NCBI RefSeq assembly: GCF_004799345.1 | Contig: NZ_SSMC01000004.1 | Location: forward strand, 62,001 to 126,000 | DNA length: 64,000 nt | Reading direction: 5' to 3' | Source: Robertkochia marina | GTDB taxonomy: Bacteria > Bacteroidota > Bacteroidia > Flavobacteriales > Flavobacteriaceae | The notes under the pieces: model-generated | Seen by the model: the letters and a program-made list of their open reading frames with translations, nothing else | The model's database searches: none | What the model was told of the DNA's origin: nothing | Shown here: one piece after another, positions 38,637 through 47,954 of the stretch | Layout: every line of letters starts with the position of its first letter | Position numbering within the stretch: the stretch's first letter is position 1 | Made by a program: the position numbers and the translations under genes

Positions 38637-40517
38637 ATGGAAGAAAAGAAATTTGACATTAACTCCCTTATCGGATTCCTTCTTATTGGGGCTATCCTGA
38701 TCTGGGTAATGTATAACAACCAACCCACTCCTGAGGAGGCAGCAAGCGAAGGGGCGACCACAGAACAGGTGGAAGCGACTCCGGCTGCATCGGCAACACA
38801 GGAAGCAGCAGTTGCAGTAGTTGATACTACTCAGTCAGATTCTCTGGCATTGGAGAAATACAAAGCCAGTATGGGCGCCTTTGCCTATGGAATGGCCTCC
38901 GGTGCCGGCGAAGGAACCACCGTGATCGAGAATGATGTTGTGAAGCTCACGGTGAACAACAAAGGAGGACAGATCACCGAGGCAGTTTTAAAAGAATTCC
39001 ATACCTACGATTCTGTACCCGTTTACCTTGTAAAGGACGGCAATGCTGAGTTTAACCTTACCCTGGGTACCACTGATAACCGGACCCTGAATACAGGAGA
39101 TCTTTATTTTGAACCGGTTCTTTCTGAAAACGGAGATAACAAGGTGCTTAGTATGCGCCTCAAGGCCGGTGAGAATAAATACCTGGAATATCGGTACGAG
39201 CTGAAACCGGGTGATTACCTGGTTGACTTTACAGTGAGGTCTCAGGGCTTGAATGGTATTCTGAACAGCAACCAGGAGGTAAAACTTGACTGGAATGTGA
39301 AGGCTTTACGCCAGAATAAGAGTATCGAGTACGAGAATCGTTATACCCGACTTACCTATAGCCACGATGGAGATATCAGTAAGCTTGGGCAAATGGGTGA
39401 TGACAGTGAGACTGAAACAGATCTGAAATGGATCTCTTATCGTCAGCACTTCTTCAGTACGATCCTGGCAAGTAAAACTCCATTTAAGACGGCCAGTCTG
39501 TATTCAGAAAACCTGGTAGAAGAAGAGTCGGATACCGCGAAATATACCAAGCTATATAAAACACAGATACCGCTTGAGATCCAGGGAGGAGAACTGACTT
39601 ATAATATGCATTGGTATTACGGACCTACCGATCTGAAGGTGTTTAAAAAGTATGAGGAATTTGATTTCGAAGATTCAGTGCCATTCGGTTGGGGTATTTT
39701 TGGATTTATCAATAAACACGTCTTTACTCCGCTGTACGATATGCTGAGTTCGGTACTGCCTTATGGTATTGCCATTGTTGTAATGACCATTCTGGTAAGG
39801 ATCGTTCTTTCTCCGGTAACCTATAAATCATACCTGTCGCAGGCTAAGATGAAAGTTTTGCGTCCTGAGATCACCGAGATCAACGAGAAGTTCAAGGACA
39901 ACCCGATGAAGCGTCAGCAGGAGACTATGAAGCTTTATGGAAAGGCCGGGGTAAGCCCGATGAGTGGTTGCGTACCTGCCTTGTTACAGCTGCCCATCTT
40001 TTATGCCTTATTCATGTTCTTCCCAACAGCCATTATGCTGAGACAGAAGAAATTCCTGTGGGCCGAAGACTTGTCTTCTTATGATGTGATCGCAGAACTC
40101 CCTTTTACTATTCCATTTTACGGAGATCACGTGAGTTTATTCCCGATCCTTGCTTCGGTGGCCATCTTCTTCTATATGAGAATGACCACCGGCCAGCAGC
40201 AGATGATGCAGCAGCCTACCCAGGAGGGGATGCCCGATATGGGGAAACTGATGAAGATGATGCTGTATATTTCTCCGCTTCTGATGTTATTCTTCTTTAA
40301 TAATTATGCGAGTGGACTGAGTTTGTATTACTTTATTTCGAACCTTATTACCATCGTGATCATGTTGGTGATCAAGAATTACATCATCGATGAGGATAAA
40401 ATTCACAACCAGATCCAGGAGAATAAGAAGAAGCCTAAAAAAGAAAGCAAGTTCCAACGCAAGATGCGTGAGATGATGGAGCAGGCTGAAGAACAGAAAA
40501 AGCGCCAGGGAAAATAA
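38637..40517 (+). CDS. yidC: Membrane protein insertase YidC
   Basis: This 626-residue protein has an N-terminal membrane segment (LIGFLLIGAILIWVMY), a low-complexity Ala/Glu/Thr linker, a large periplasmic domain, and the conserved five-helix core from about residue 370 (LPYGIAIVVMTILVRIVLSPVTYKSYLSQAKM, GKAGVSPMSGCVPALLQLPIFYALF). It ends with a basic tail (NKKKPKKESKFQRK) as in ribosome-binding YidC. It inserts inner-membrane proteins. A terminator follows. Confidence 0.97.
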   Translation: MEEKKFDINSLIGFLLIGAILIWVMYNNQPTPEEAASEGATTEQVEATPAASATQEAAVAVVDTTQSDSLALEKYKASMGAFAYGMASGAGEGTTVIENDVVKLTVNNKGGQITEAVLKEFHTYDSVPVYLVKDGNAEFNLTLGTTDNRTLNTGDLYFEPVLSENGDNKVLSMRLKAGENKYLEYRYELKPGDYLVDFTVRSQGLNGILNSNQEVKLDWNVKALRQNKSIEYENRYTRLTYSHDGDISKLGQMGDDSETETDLKWISYRQHFFSTILASKTPFKTASLYSENLVEEESDTAKYTKLYKTQIPLEIQGGELTYNMHWYYGPTDLKVFKKYEEFDFEDSVPFGWGIFGFINKHVFTPLYDMLSSVLPYGIAIVVMTILVRIVLSPVTYKSYLSQAKMKVLRPEITEINEKFKDNPMKRQQETMKLYGKAGVSPMSGCVPALLQLPIFYALFMFFPTAIMLRQKKFLWAEDLSSYDVIAELPFTIPFYGDHVSLFPILASVAIFFYMRMTTGQQQMMQQPTQEGMPDMGKLMKMMLYISPLLMLFFFNNYASGLSLYYFISNLITIVIMLVIKNYIIDEDKIHNQIQENKKKPKKESKFQRKMREMMEQAEEQKKRQGK

Positions 40518-40536
40518 TAGCTGGCTTTGAAATAAT

Positions 40537-40564
40537 AAAAAAGGGACCTTTATGGTCCCTTTTT
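40537..40564 (+). terminator. Terminator after yidC
   Basis: AAAGGGACC and GGTCCCTTT pair across a TTTAT loop with A- and T-runs on either side; strong and possibly bidirectional. Confidence 0.88.
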
Positions 40565-40615
40565 CTGTTATTAAGCAGTGTCTTTAGAGCTGATAGGGCT
40601 TATGTTGGTATATAA

Positions 40616-40643
40616 AAAAAGCCTCCTGAAGGGGAGGCTTTTC
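40616..40643 (-). terminator. Terminator of fasciclin gene 2
   Basis: On the minus strand AGCCTCC and GGAGGCT form the stem and are followed by a run of T; located 20 bp after the minus-strand stop codon. Confidence 0.85.
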
Positions 40644-40662
40644 AGAAAAATATATGAGAAAT

Positions 40663-42519
40663 TTAGTTGGTAGCGTTCGGTAACAAAACAATGTCAATCG
40701 CATGAATTACACCATTAATGGCCTGTACATCTACAACATTGATTCCTCCGGTGTTGTCCGTACCATCCGTGATATCAGCAACTACTCCAATAGTAGGGGG
40801 GACAGTTACAGTCACCTGATCTCCTTCCATGGTGGTTAAGGGGTTATCGCCTTGAGCAAGATCTCCTGATCGCACATTCACACCGGCTACAACATGGTGA
40901 AGAAGAACTGCCACAAGGATATCGCCGGAAGGTAAGTTTACTCCTTCAAAGGCTGAATTAACAGGTGCGAATACGGTAAAGGGAGCATCTTCGTTTTCAG
41001 GATCATTCAGGGTAGCTACAATATCTTCAGGGAGTGCACCTGCCAGGGTGCTGAAGTTTTCATCCGAGGTAGCAAAGGTCACGATCGTAGGCAGGTCTAT
41101 CACCTGGCTAACTACATGTACAATACCATTGCTGGCCTGGCTATTGGTGGGGAGTACTCCTGCAGCACCGTTTATGGTGACCGGGAAGTCTCCATCCGGG
41201 GTGATCTGTATATACATGCTGAGATTGGCCTCCACGTTATCAGGGAGGGTTGCCAGGGTTGAGGTATATTGGTTCCCTGCCCCAACGATCTGCTCTCCTG
41301 TAAACTGCCCTTCGATCATATGATTCATCAATACATTTTTCAGGAAGGCAGCATCAACAGTTTCCAGGTCTGTTCCTTTGGCTGTAAGATAGGCCGCTAA
41401 GGCATCATTGTTCGGAGCAAATACTGTCAGGTTGGCTTCCGGATCAGAAAGCATATCTACTAATCCCGCCTTTTCGATGGCCGCAGCTAATTGGTCATAT
41501 CCGGCGGTGGCCTTAGCAAAATCGTACAGGGTAACTTCGCTCACCAAAGAATTTACAATGGAAGGAGGGAGTAATACCTTGTCGATCTTGTGAATCACCC
41601 CGTTAGCGCCTTGAATATTAGTTTCAATAAAGTTGACCCCACTTCCTCCGGTCCCGTCAACCAGCGTAGTGCCGTCCTCTGAGTCTGTGTAAAGGAGTTC
41701 GCCATCGGGAGTTAAAGTGGTTAATGGCATGCCTGGTGTAAGCTCTTCCTGACGGATATTATCCCCCGCTACCACATGGTAGAGGAGAATGGTGCGCAGC
41801 GTATTTTCATCAGTGAGATCCAAACCAGGGGTGTTGGCAATATTGGCAAAAGCCTGGTTGGTGGGTGCAAATATGGTGAAGGGACCGTCGCCGACAAGAA
41901 CTCCGGTGAGTTCATCTTCAAAGGAAACTACAAAATCTTCGAGGGATTGAAAATCGGGATTGGCTACCACGTGTTCTACTACATTTGGTGGGGGCAGGGG
42001 CATGTCAATAAGGTGAATGACTCCGTTGGTAGCCTCAATGTCCAGGCCACCTTCCACGGGAGAGGCCATGCCATTGAAAGTAACGCCACCTTCCAGGTCT
42101 ACAAAAAGACTCAACTGATAGAATCCGCTATCTCCGGGACCTTTCCCCAGGGTGTTTACATATCCGGTTGACAGTTCGCCTGATCGAACCACTGAATTGA
42201 GTACATGGTTCAGAAGATAATTCGTTAATTCTTCATCGGTAAAATCATCCAGAGAGGTAATTCCGGCTGCGGTAAAGGCGTCATTGGTAGGCGCGAAAAC
42301 TGTATAGGTTCCTTGTTCGTCAAGTGTAGTGTTCAGTCCTGTGCGATCCAGGGCTGCAACTAAGGTGGTCAGGTCTGCAGAAGCTACCGCCGTTTCATAA
42401 ATTGTTAATTCTGCGACCGGTGGGTCAGGGGTGTCCCCCCCGTTGTTATCATCATCATTGTTGCAGGCCGTCAGCCCCAGGAATAGGATTAGGATCAATC
42501 CCGAATAGAGTGCTTTCAT
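40663..42519 (-). CDS. Fasciclin (FAS1) four-domain lipoprotein
   Basis: The start is MKALYSGLILILFLGLTAC (lipoprotein signal, C19); the open frame extends to 42675 without protein-like sequence. The 618-residue protein has four FAS1 domains, each with TVFAPxNxAF and a NGVIHxID-type end (for example TYTVFAPTNDAF, FTIFAPTNQAF, LTVFAPNNDAL, FTVFAPVNSAF). The mature N-terminus CNNDDDNNGGD is Asp/Asn-rich, as in surface-exposed lipoproteins of Bacteroidota. FAS1 domains mediate adhesion. It is a paralogue of the next gene upstream. Confidence 0.92.
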   Translation of the reverse strand: MKALYSGLILILFLGLTACNNDDDNNGGDTPDPPVAELTIYETAVASADLTTLVAALDRTGLNTTLDEQGTYTVFAPTNDAFTAAGITSLDDFTDEELTNYLLNHVLNSVVRSGELSTGYVNTLGKGPGDSGFYQLSLFVDLEGGVTFNGMASPVEGGLDIEATNGVIHLIDMPLPPPNVVEHVVANPDFQSLEDFVVSFEDELTGVLVGDGPFTIFAPTNQAFANIANTPGLDLTDENTLRTILLYHVVAGDNIRQEELTPGMPLTTLTPDGELLYTDSEDGTTLVDGTGGSGVNFIETNIQGANGVIHKIDKVLLPPSIVNSLVSEVTLYDFAKATAGYDQLAAAIEKAGLVDMLSDPEANLTVFAPNNDALAAYLTAKGTDLETVDAAFLKNVLMNHMIEGQFTGEQIVGAGNQYTSTLATLPDNVEANLSMYIQITPDGDFPVTINGAAGVLPTNSQASNGIVHVVSQVIDLPTIVTFATSDENFSTLAGALPEDIVATLNDPENEDAPFTVFAPVNSAFEGVNLPSGDILVAVLLHHVVAGVNVRSGDLAQGDNPLTTMEGDQVTVTVPPTIGVVADITDGTDNTGGINVVDVQAINGVIHAIDIVLLPNATN

Positions 42520-42705
42520 AATTTCATCATTTAATATTAGGTGGTTTCCTGTTGAGTCTGCTTTGCAGCTTAAATACACTATTAAATATAATTCAAAAAC
42601 ATAAATCACTGAAAACAAGACTATTAAATAATGATTTAATTCTATATAGCGCACTGAAATCATGTTGAGTAACAAACAGAGATGGAGAGGGGTTGATTAT
42701 GGCAA

Positions 42706-42731
42706 TAAAAAAGCCCGGCAAACAGCCGGGC
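42706..42731 (-). terminator. Terminator of fasciclin gene 1
   Basis: GCCCGGC and GCCGGGC pair across a 5-nt loop; on the minus strand the hairpin is followed by a run of six T. Confidence 0.88.
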
Positions 42732-42762
42732 TCCTTCTAAGAATTTATAAAGATCTACCTCA

Positions 42763-44232
42763 TTACTGGGCAGGGATCAGTACTTTATCAATAGCATGTA
42801 CAACACCATTTATGGCCTGTACATCAACCACGATGACGGACCCGGTTTCTCCGGAACCATCAGTAATATCGGCAATACCTCCCTGAGTGGGTGGTAAGGT
42901 CACAGTGATATCTCCGTTCAGAGTGGTAACAGGATTGTCTCCTTCTTCAAGATCAGTAGATCGGACATTGGCACCAGCTACTACGTGATGACTTAAGATG
43001 GCGGTTAATTCCTCTGCGGTAGGAGCAGATGTAAGCGCTTCAAAGGCGGCATTAACAGGTGCAAATACAGTGAATGGAGCATTTTCATTAGCCGGATCGC
43101 TTAGCACTCCAACAAAATCAGACTGCCCCTCTGCCACTAAAGCTCCGGTTAGCTCACTGAAATTATCAGCATCGGCTACCGCGAAGGTGGCAATGGTTGG
43201 TAAGGCAATAACTGCGTCTACTACGTGGATTACCCCGTTGTCTGTTTCAATGTCAAAGGTCTCTCCGGGAGTCGTAGTAACTACGTTGGCGCCACCGTTA
43301 TCAGGACCACCATTGATCTGAACCCCGGCGTCATTTTTTAAATACATACTTAGGAAAGCAGGGTTTTCAACATCATCTGTAGGGTAAGCACCTAAGGTGT
43401 TCACATAACCTTTTTGAATGTCACCCGATAATACGCTTCCCATAACAGCGTGATTCAATAATACATTTTGTAAAACATCTACCGGTATTTCATCTACGCT
43501 AGCAAAATTGTTAGCTTCTAAAAAGGCGGCAAAAGCATCGTTGGTTGGTGCAAATACGGTCACATCGGTAAGCGGACTATCTAATACTTCAGACAGGCCG
43601 GCAGCTTCAGCGGCAGCCAGAAGGCTGGTAAATCCTGCAGCTTCGGCAACGTCGGCGATCGAGGTTCTCCCGATCTCTAAGGCATCGGCGATATCTGCAG
43701 GAAACATGACTTTATCTACTATGTGGATTACTCCATTACTTGCAGCAATGTCGGCATTCGTTACAGTAGTAAGGTCATTGGTTCCATCTATGATCTGAAC
43801 ATTGTCTCCAACGAGGAAGATCAGCGATTCTCCGTTTACCGTAGCAACAGATTGCTCGTTAGCGATCTGAGAAGATGCAATTCGATTCGAAGCGATTACG
43901 TGATAGGTCAGCACGGCTTCAAGAGTAGCCGGATCAATCTCGGCAGGGGATGATACTCCTAAAGCGGTTAATACCGGTTCAAAGGCAGCATTGGTAGGTG
44001 CGAAAACTGTAAAATCGCCTTCCCCGTCTAAGGTGGTGTCGAGACCTGAAGCTTCCAGGGCTGCAACCAGACTGCTTAGATCGTCGGTGGCAACGGCAGT
44101 TTCATAAATTGATAGTTCTTCCACCGGTGGTTCGGTAATGTCATTATTATCGTCGTCATTGTTACAACTAACTGCAAATAATAATGTCAAAGCCAGAGCC
44201 CCGTATTGGAATGGTTTAAGTAGCTTTTTCAT
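42763..44232 (-). CDS. Fasciclin (FAS1) three-domain lipoprotein
   Basis: This 489-residue protein has a lipoprotein signal (MKKLLKPFQYGALALTLLFAVSC, C23) and an Asp/Asn-rich mature start (NNDDDNND). It has three FAS1 domains with FTVFAPTNAAF, VTVFAPTNDAF and FTVFAPVNAAF. Its first and last domains are close to those of the downstream paralogue, which has one additional domain, suggesting tandem duplication followed by domain gain or loss. Likely a surface adhesion or matrix protein. Confidence 0.92.
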   Translation of the reverse strand: MKKLLKPFQYGALALTLLFAVSCNNDDDNNDITEPPVEELSIYETAVATDDLSSLVAALEASGLDTTLDGEGDFTVFAPTNAAFEPVLTALGVSSPAEIDPATLEAVLTYHVIASNRIASSQIANEQSVATVNGESLIFLVGDNVQIIDGTNDLTTVTNADIAASNGVIHIVDKVMFPADIADALEIGRTSIADVAEAAGFTSLLAAAEAAGLSEVLDSPLTDVTVFAPTNDAFAAFLEANNFASVDEIPVDVLQNVLLNHAVMGSVLSGDIQKGYVNTLGAYPTDDVENPAFLSMYLKNDAGVQINGGPDNGGANVVTTTPGETFDIETDNGVIHVVDAVIALPTIATFAVADADNFSELTGALVAEGQSDFVGVLSDPANENAPFTVFAPVNAAFEALTSAPTAEELTAILSHHVVAGANVRSTDLEEGDNPVTTLNGDITVTLPPTQGGIADITDGSGETGSVIVVDVQAINGVVHAIDKVLIPAQ

Positions 44233-44600
44233 TGCTTAATGATTTAATTAAAGATTTAATTCATTGTTTTGTTTAGCTAATTTACAATAATAGTTAAACA
44301 GAAATATTGGTTTATTATTTTTTTAACATATGTAAATTAAACAAAATCTGTTTGAACTTAGATATTAACCAATTGATAACCAAATATAAAGAGGTTGTTT
44401 TTAAGTTTAATAGGAATAATCTGTATTGGTTTACCTTTTTTGAAATATAGGTTAAACATTGTACGGCATTTTGTTTAATATTAAATAATCATGTCTTTCA
44501 GGTAATTTTTACCAGATCCTTACGACTATCTCTGTCGCTCATAATTTTGTAATTTTGCCCTTTGTGAGCGTATTAAAACAAGTACGTTAATTAAATTTTC
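44233..44600. promoter_or_regulatory. AT-rich divergent region fasciclin / mnmA
   Basis: This 368-bp, very AT-rich gap lies between divergent genes. On the minus strand TATATTTG at 44381-44388 matches TAnnTTTG and could serve the fasciclin gene with a leader of about 145 nt. The plus-strand elements for mnmA are at 44542-44557. No hairpin or coding sequence was recognised. Confidence 0.45.
44542..44557 (+). promoter_or_regulatory. Two consecutive -7 elements (TAATTTTG twice) for mnmA
   Basis: TAATTTTG occurs twice back to back, at 44542-44549 and 44550-44557, about 45-50 bp before the mnmA start codon. Either could be used. Confidence 0.5.
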
Positions 44601-45788
44601 ATGAAGCGAGTTGTAGTAGGATTATCCGGAGGAGTAGATTCAAGTGTAGCTGCCTATCTTTTAAAGGAACAGGGATACGAGGTTATCGGACTGTTTATGA
44701 AGAACTGGCACGATGACTCTGTGACCATATCCAATGAATGTCCGTGGCTTGAAGACAGTAACGATGCAATGATCGTTGCAGAGAAGCTGGGTATCCCTTT
44801 TCAAACGGTAGACCTGAGTGAGCAGTACAAAGAGCGCATCGTTGATTATATGTTCAACGAATACGAACAAGGACGTACACCGAATCCTGATGTATTGTGT
44901 AACCGGGAGATCAAATTTGATGTATTCATGAAGATCGCCCTTGATCTCGGCGCTGATTATGTTGCTACGGGTCATTATTGTCGCAAGGAGGTAACAGAGG
45001 TAAATGGGGAGCCCGTTTACCGATTGATGGCCGGTATAGACGGTAATAAGGATCAATCATACTTTTTATGTCAGCTTTCCCAGGAACAACTGGCCAAGGC
45101 TTTGTTTCCGGTAGGTGAATTAACGAAGCCTGAAGTGCGTCAGATCGCCGCTGAAAATGAACTGATCACTGCAGATAAGAAAGATTCCCAGGGACTGTGT
45201 TTTATTGGAAAAGTGCGCTTACCGGAATTTTTACAACAAAAACTACAGCCCAAGGAAGGAGTGATCGTAGAAGTAACTGCTGAGGAGGTATTGCAGAAGC
45301 AGCAAGAAAAGCAGCAAATAATAAAGGATGACGTCCTGGCAAATAAGGCGGCTAAACTGAGTTACTCCCCCGAGGATGGGAAGGTGGTTGGAAAGCACCA
45401 GGGGGCACATTATTTTACCATTGGCCAGCGCAAAGGCCTGGGGGTAGGCGGTACTGTGGAGCCTTTGTTTGTGATCGGGACCAATGTGGAAGATAACGTG
45501 ATCTACACCGGGCAAGGGAAGGATCATCCGGGATTGTACCGAGAAGCGCTGTTTATTCGAGAGCACGAATTGCATTGGGTGCGGGAAGACCTGGCATTAA
45601 AAGAAGGGGAGACTATGGAGGTTTTGGCTCGGATCAGGTACCGACAGCCACTGCAAAAGGCACGATTACACCGTGTCGAATCCGGACTCTATGTAGAATT
45701 CGAGCAGCCTCAAAGTGCTATTACCGAAGGGCAATTCGCAGCATTTTATTTGGAGGATGAGCTCATTGGCTCCGGCGTTATATCCTAA
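44601..45788 (+). CDS. mnmA: tRNA-specific 2-thiouridylase MnmA
   Basis: This 395-residue protein has the P-loop [25 protein letters not shown], catalytic Cys in [21 protein letters not shown] and the second Cys in DSQGLCFIG. It forms 2-thiouridine at U34 of Lys, Glu and Gln tRNAs. A charged insertion (about residues 225-252, [17 protein letters not shown]) interrupts the usual spacing before [12 protein letters not shown] and is slightly unusual. Confidence 0.97.
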   Translation: MKRVVVGLSGGVDSSVAAYLLKEQGYEVIGLFMKNWHDDSVTISNECPWLEDSNDAMIVAEKLGIPFQTVDLSEQYKERIVDYMFNEYEQGRTPNPDVLCNREIKFDVFMKIALDLGADYVATGHYCRKEVTEVNGEPVYRLMAGIDGNKDQSYFLCQLSQEQLAKALFPVGELTKPEVRQIAAENELITADKKDSQGLCFIGKVRLPEFLQQKLQPKEGVIVEVTAEEVLQKQQEKQQIIKDDVLANKAAKLSYSPEDGKVVGKHQGAHYFTIGQRKGLGVGGTVEPLFVIGTNVEDNVIYTGQGKDHPGLYREALFIREHELHWVREDLALKEGETMEVLARIRYRQPLQKARLHRVESGLYVEFEQPQSAITEGQFAAFYLEDELIGSGVIS

Positions 45789-45806
45789 ACTTAACCAAAC
45801 CTATTT

Positions 45807-46748
45807 ATGAAAAACCGAATCACGACCCTTTTAAATATTCAATATCCAATTATTCAGGCCGGAATGATCTGGGCCAGCGGCTGGCGTTTGGCCGCGGCAA
45901 CTTCTAATGCTGGAGCTCTAGGACTTATAGGGGCCGGATCCATGTATCCCGAGGTGTTGCGGGAGCATATTCAGAAATGCAAGAAAGCCACCGACAAGCC
46001 TTTTGGTGTAAACGTACCCATGCTTTATCCAGATATAGAAAAGATCATGGATATCATTGTGGAGGAAGGGGTTAAGATCGTTTTTACCTCCGCAGGAAAT
46101 CCGAAAACCTGGACCTCCTTCTTAAAAGAAAAGGGAATTACCGTGGTTCACGTGGTGAGCAGTGTGAAGTTTGCTCTGAAAGCCCAGGAAGCCGGAGTAG
46201 ATGCCGTGGTGGCCGAAGGTTTTGAGGCAGGGGGGCACAACGGTCGGGAAGAAACCACCACCTTTACCCTGATTCCTATGGTGAGAGAACAATTGGAAAT
46301 ACCTCTGATCGCAGCCGGAGGGATCGCCACCGGAAGAGGGATGCTTGCAGCCATGGTCTTGGGAGCAGACGGGGTACAGGTAGGAAGCCGGTTCGTAGCC
46401 AGCGAGGAGGCCTCTTCTCATGATGATTTCAAAAAAATGGTGGTGGAAGCCGGCGATGGAGCTACCCAACTAACCCTTAAGGAACTGGCTCCTGTGCGAT
46501 TATTGAAAAATAAATTTTTCACTGATATCCAGGAGCTCTACCAAAAAGGAGGTGGGAAAGAAGAACTGAAGGAGCTTCTCGGCCGTGCAAGAGCTAAGAA
46601 AGGCATGTTTGAAGGCGACCTGGATGAAGGAGAGCTGGAGATTGGTCAGGTAGCAGGCCTGATCCACGATATAAAACCGGCGAAGGAGATCGTCCAGGAA
46701 CTCATGACCGATTTTAACTGTGCCAAAGCCGAGGTAGCGAATCTTTAG
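45807..46748 (+). CDS. Nitronate monooxygenase-like (2-nitropropane dioxygenase) FMN protein
   Basis: This 313-residue TIM-barrel protein has YPIIQAGMIWASGWRLAAATSNAGALGLIG, the catalytic-His region GFEAGGHNGRE, and the FMN-phosphate site IAAGGIATGRGM with LGADGVQVGSRF. Family members oxidise nitronates or act as enoyl-ACP reductases (FabK-like). It is 18 bp after mnmA and may be co-transcribed. It overlaps the convergent Nudix gene by 4 bp. Confidence 0.88.
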   Translation: MKNRITTLLNIQYPIIQAGMIWASGWRLAAATSNAGALGLIGAGSMYPEVLREHIQKCKKATDKPFGVNVPMLYPDIEKIMDIIVEEGVKIVFTSAGNPKTWTSFLKEKGITVVHVVSSVKFALKAQEAGVDAVVAEGFEAGGHNGREETTTFTLIPMVREQLEIPLIAAGGIATGRGMLAAMVLGADGVQVGSRFVASEEASSHDDFKKMVVEAGDGATQLTLKELAPVRLLKNKFFTDIQELYQKGGGKEELKELLGRARAKKGMFEGDLDEGELEIGQVAGLIHDIKPAKEIVQELMTDFNCAKAEVANL

Positions 46749-47329
46749 ATCAGACCGTTTAACATGCCGTGTTGCAGTAGCAGAAGGGTTTTTGCGTCTT
46801 TGATGGCACCCTCGTTTACCATGGTTCTGATCTCCTTAAAGGGGTATTCTTCAACAAACAGATCTTCCGTTTCGTGTTCATTACCGCCACCCGTTGCAAC
46901 TTTTGTTGCTTTGCTGTAATCACAGGTAAAAAAATGAAGAATTTCTGTCACTGCCCCCGGCGACATATAGGTTTGAAAAACAGGGGTGATATGCTGTACG
47001 CGGTATCCTGTTTCTTCTTCGATCTCACGTTTCATGCATGCCTCCGGATCATTGCTGTCTAAAACTCCGGCAGGAGTCTCCAGTAACAGCCCGTTTTTAT
47101 TTCCGTTAACCCACGTTGGCATTCTGAATTGTTTGATGAGGAGAACTTTTTTAGTATTGGAGTTATACATCAGCACCGCTGCGCCGTTTCCTCTGTCATA
47201 CACCTCCCTGCTCTGTTCCTGCCAGGGTCCTTTAAAGGTCTTCCATTGGTAGGTATAGCGTTTAAGAGTGTACCAGGCTTTGGAGAGGATTTCCTCCCGG
47301 ATATCTTTAATGCGGCTATTCATTTTCAT
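46745..47329 (-). CDS. NUDIX hydrolase (NudK/ADP-sugar pyrophosphatase-like)
   Basis: This 194-residue protein has the Nudix box beginning AGVLDSNDPEACMKREIEEE and continuing TGYR, preceded by LLLETP, as in GDP-mannose/ADP-ribose pyrophosphatases. Start is 47329 or 47323 (MNSRIKD). The substrate is not fixed by sequence. Confidence 0.92.
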   Translation of the reverse strand: MKMNSRIKDIREEILSKAWYTLKRYTYQWKTFKGPWQEQSREVYDRGNGAAVLMYNSNTKKVLLIKQFRMPTWVNGNKNGLLLETPAGVLDSNDPEACMKREIEEETGYRVQHITPVFQTYMSPGAVTEILHFFTCDYSKATKVATGGGNEHETEDLFVEEYPFKEIRTMVNEGAIKDAKTLLLLQHGMLNGLI

Positions 47330-47759
47330 TGATTTCTATCCAGTACCCATCAGGATCTTTAAGGTAGATCTGGCGAATGCCATCGGCCCTGGTGTTGGTC
47401 GTATTCGCATCACCCTGCCAATTTTCAAAATAAATGTCCCGAGACCTGAGATGTTTTACGATGGCATCAAGATCTTTGGTATTTAAAGCCAGGTGGATTC
47501 CTTTTTCCGGAGGATTCTTAAAACCAGGTGCCTCTATAATATGAAGTGAGAGGGCATTTCCAAGAGAGAACCATCGGATATGTTCCAATCCCGTTTTATT
47601 TTTTATCTCCTGAAGGTTGAGAATTTCTTGATAGAATTTTACACTTGTATTGAGATCTTCTACCTGTATGGCGTAGTGATCAAAGGAAAGGGCTGGGGGT
47701 TGGGCACGCACGGTGTCGAGAAACAGGCAGAGCAAGAGAAGTAGTTTCCAGGGTCGCAT
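47316..47759 (-). CDS. Exported VOC (glyoxalase-fold) protein
   Basis: This 147-residue protein has a signal peptide (MRPWKLLLLLCLFLDTVRAQ), unusual for VOC proteins. The VOC pattern is clear: DHYAIQVEDLNTSVKFYQEIL, WFSLGNALSLHIIE and IYLKDPDGYWIEINE with metal-ligand-like His and Glu residues. Periplasmic location is inferred. It overlaps the Nudix start by 8-14 bp. Confidence 0.88.
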   Translation of the reverse strand: MRPWKLLLLLCLFLDTVRAQPPALSFDHYAIQVEDLNTSVKFYQEILNLQEIKNKTGLEHIRWFSLGNALSLHIIEAPGFKNPPEKGIHLALNTKDLDAIVKHLRSRDIYFENWQGDANTTNTRADGIRQIYLKDPDGYWIEINENE

Positions 47760-47827
47760 AATTTAAAGTTTTACTTAAAAATAATAGTTATCGAAGATAT
47801 TTGATAACTTTACCTAAAACTATCTTC

Positions 47828-47908
47828 TTGAATTTAAGATCGGTGCATCCGGTGTTGCCGGTTAAGGATGTTTCAAAAGCCCTGATATTTTATAAAAACC
47901 TGAGATAG
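47828..47908 (+). pseudogene. Remnant of a VOC/glyoxalase gene
   Basis: A frame from TTG at 47828 to TAG at 47906-47908 encodes about 26 residues beginning NLRSVHPVLPVKDVSKALIF and ending YKNLR. This matches the first strand and helix of VOC proteins (HPVLPVKDVxKAxxFY). The rest of the domain is missing, and no continuation was seen in the other frames. It sits just upstream of another gene, in the region containing an intact exported VOC gene on the opposite strand. Confidence 0.6.
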
Positions 47909-47954
47909 CCTTGCTTTCTGTGGTGGAATGAATGTAAATTATAATTTCACTGTT

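Noticed and set aside
42520-42675. N-terminal extension of the four-domain fasciclin protein
   Set aside because: Would place an ordinary lipoprotein signal 52 residues inside the protein; the signal at 42519 gives the correct start.
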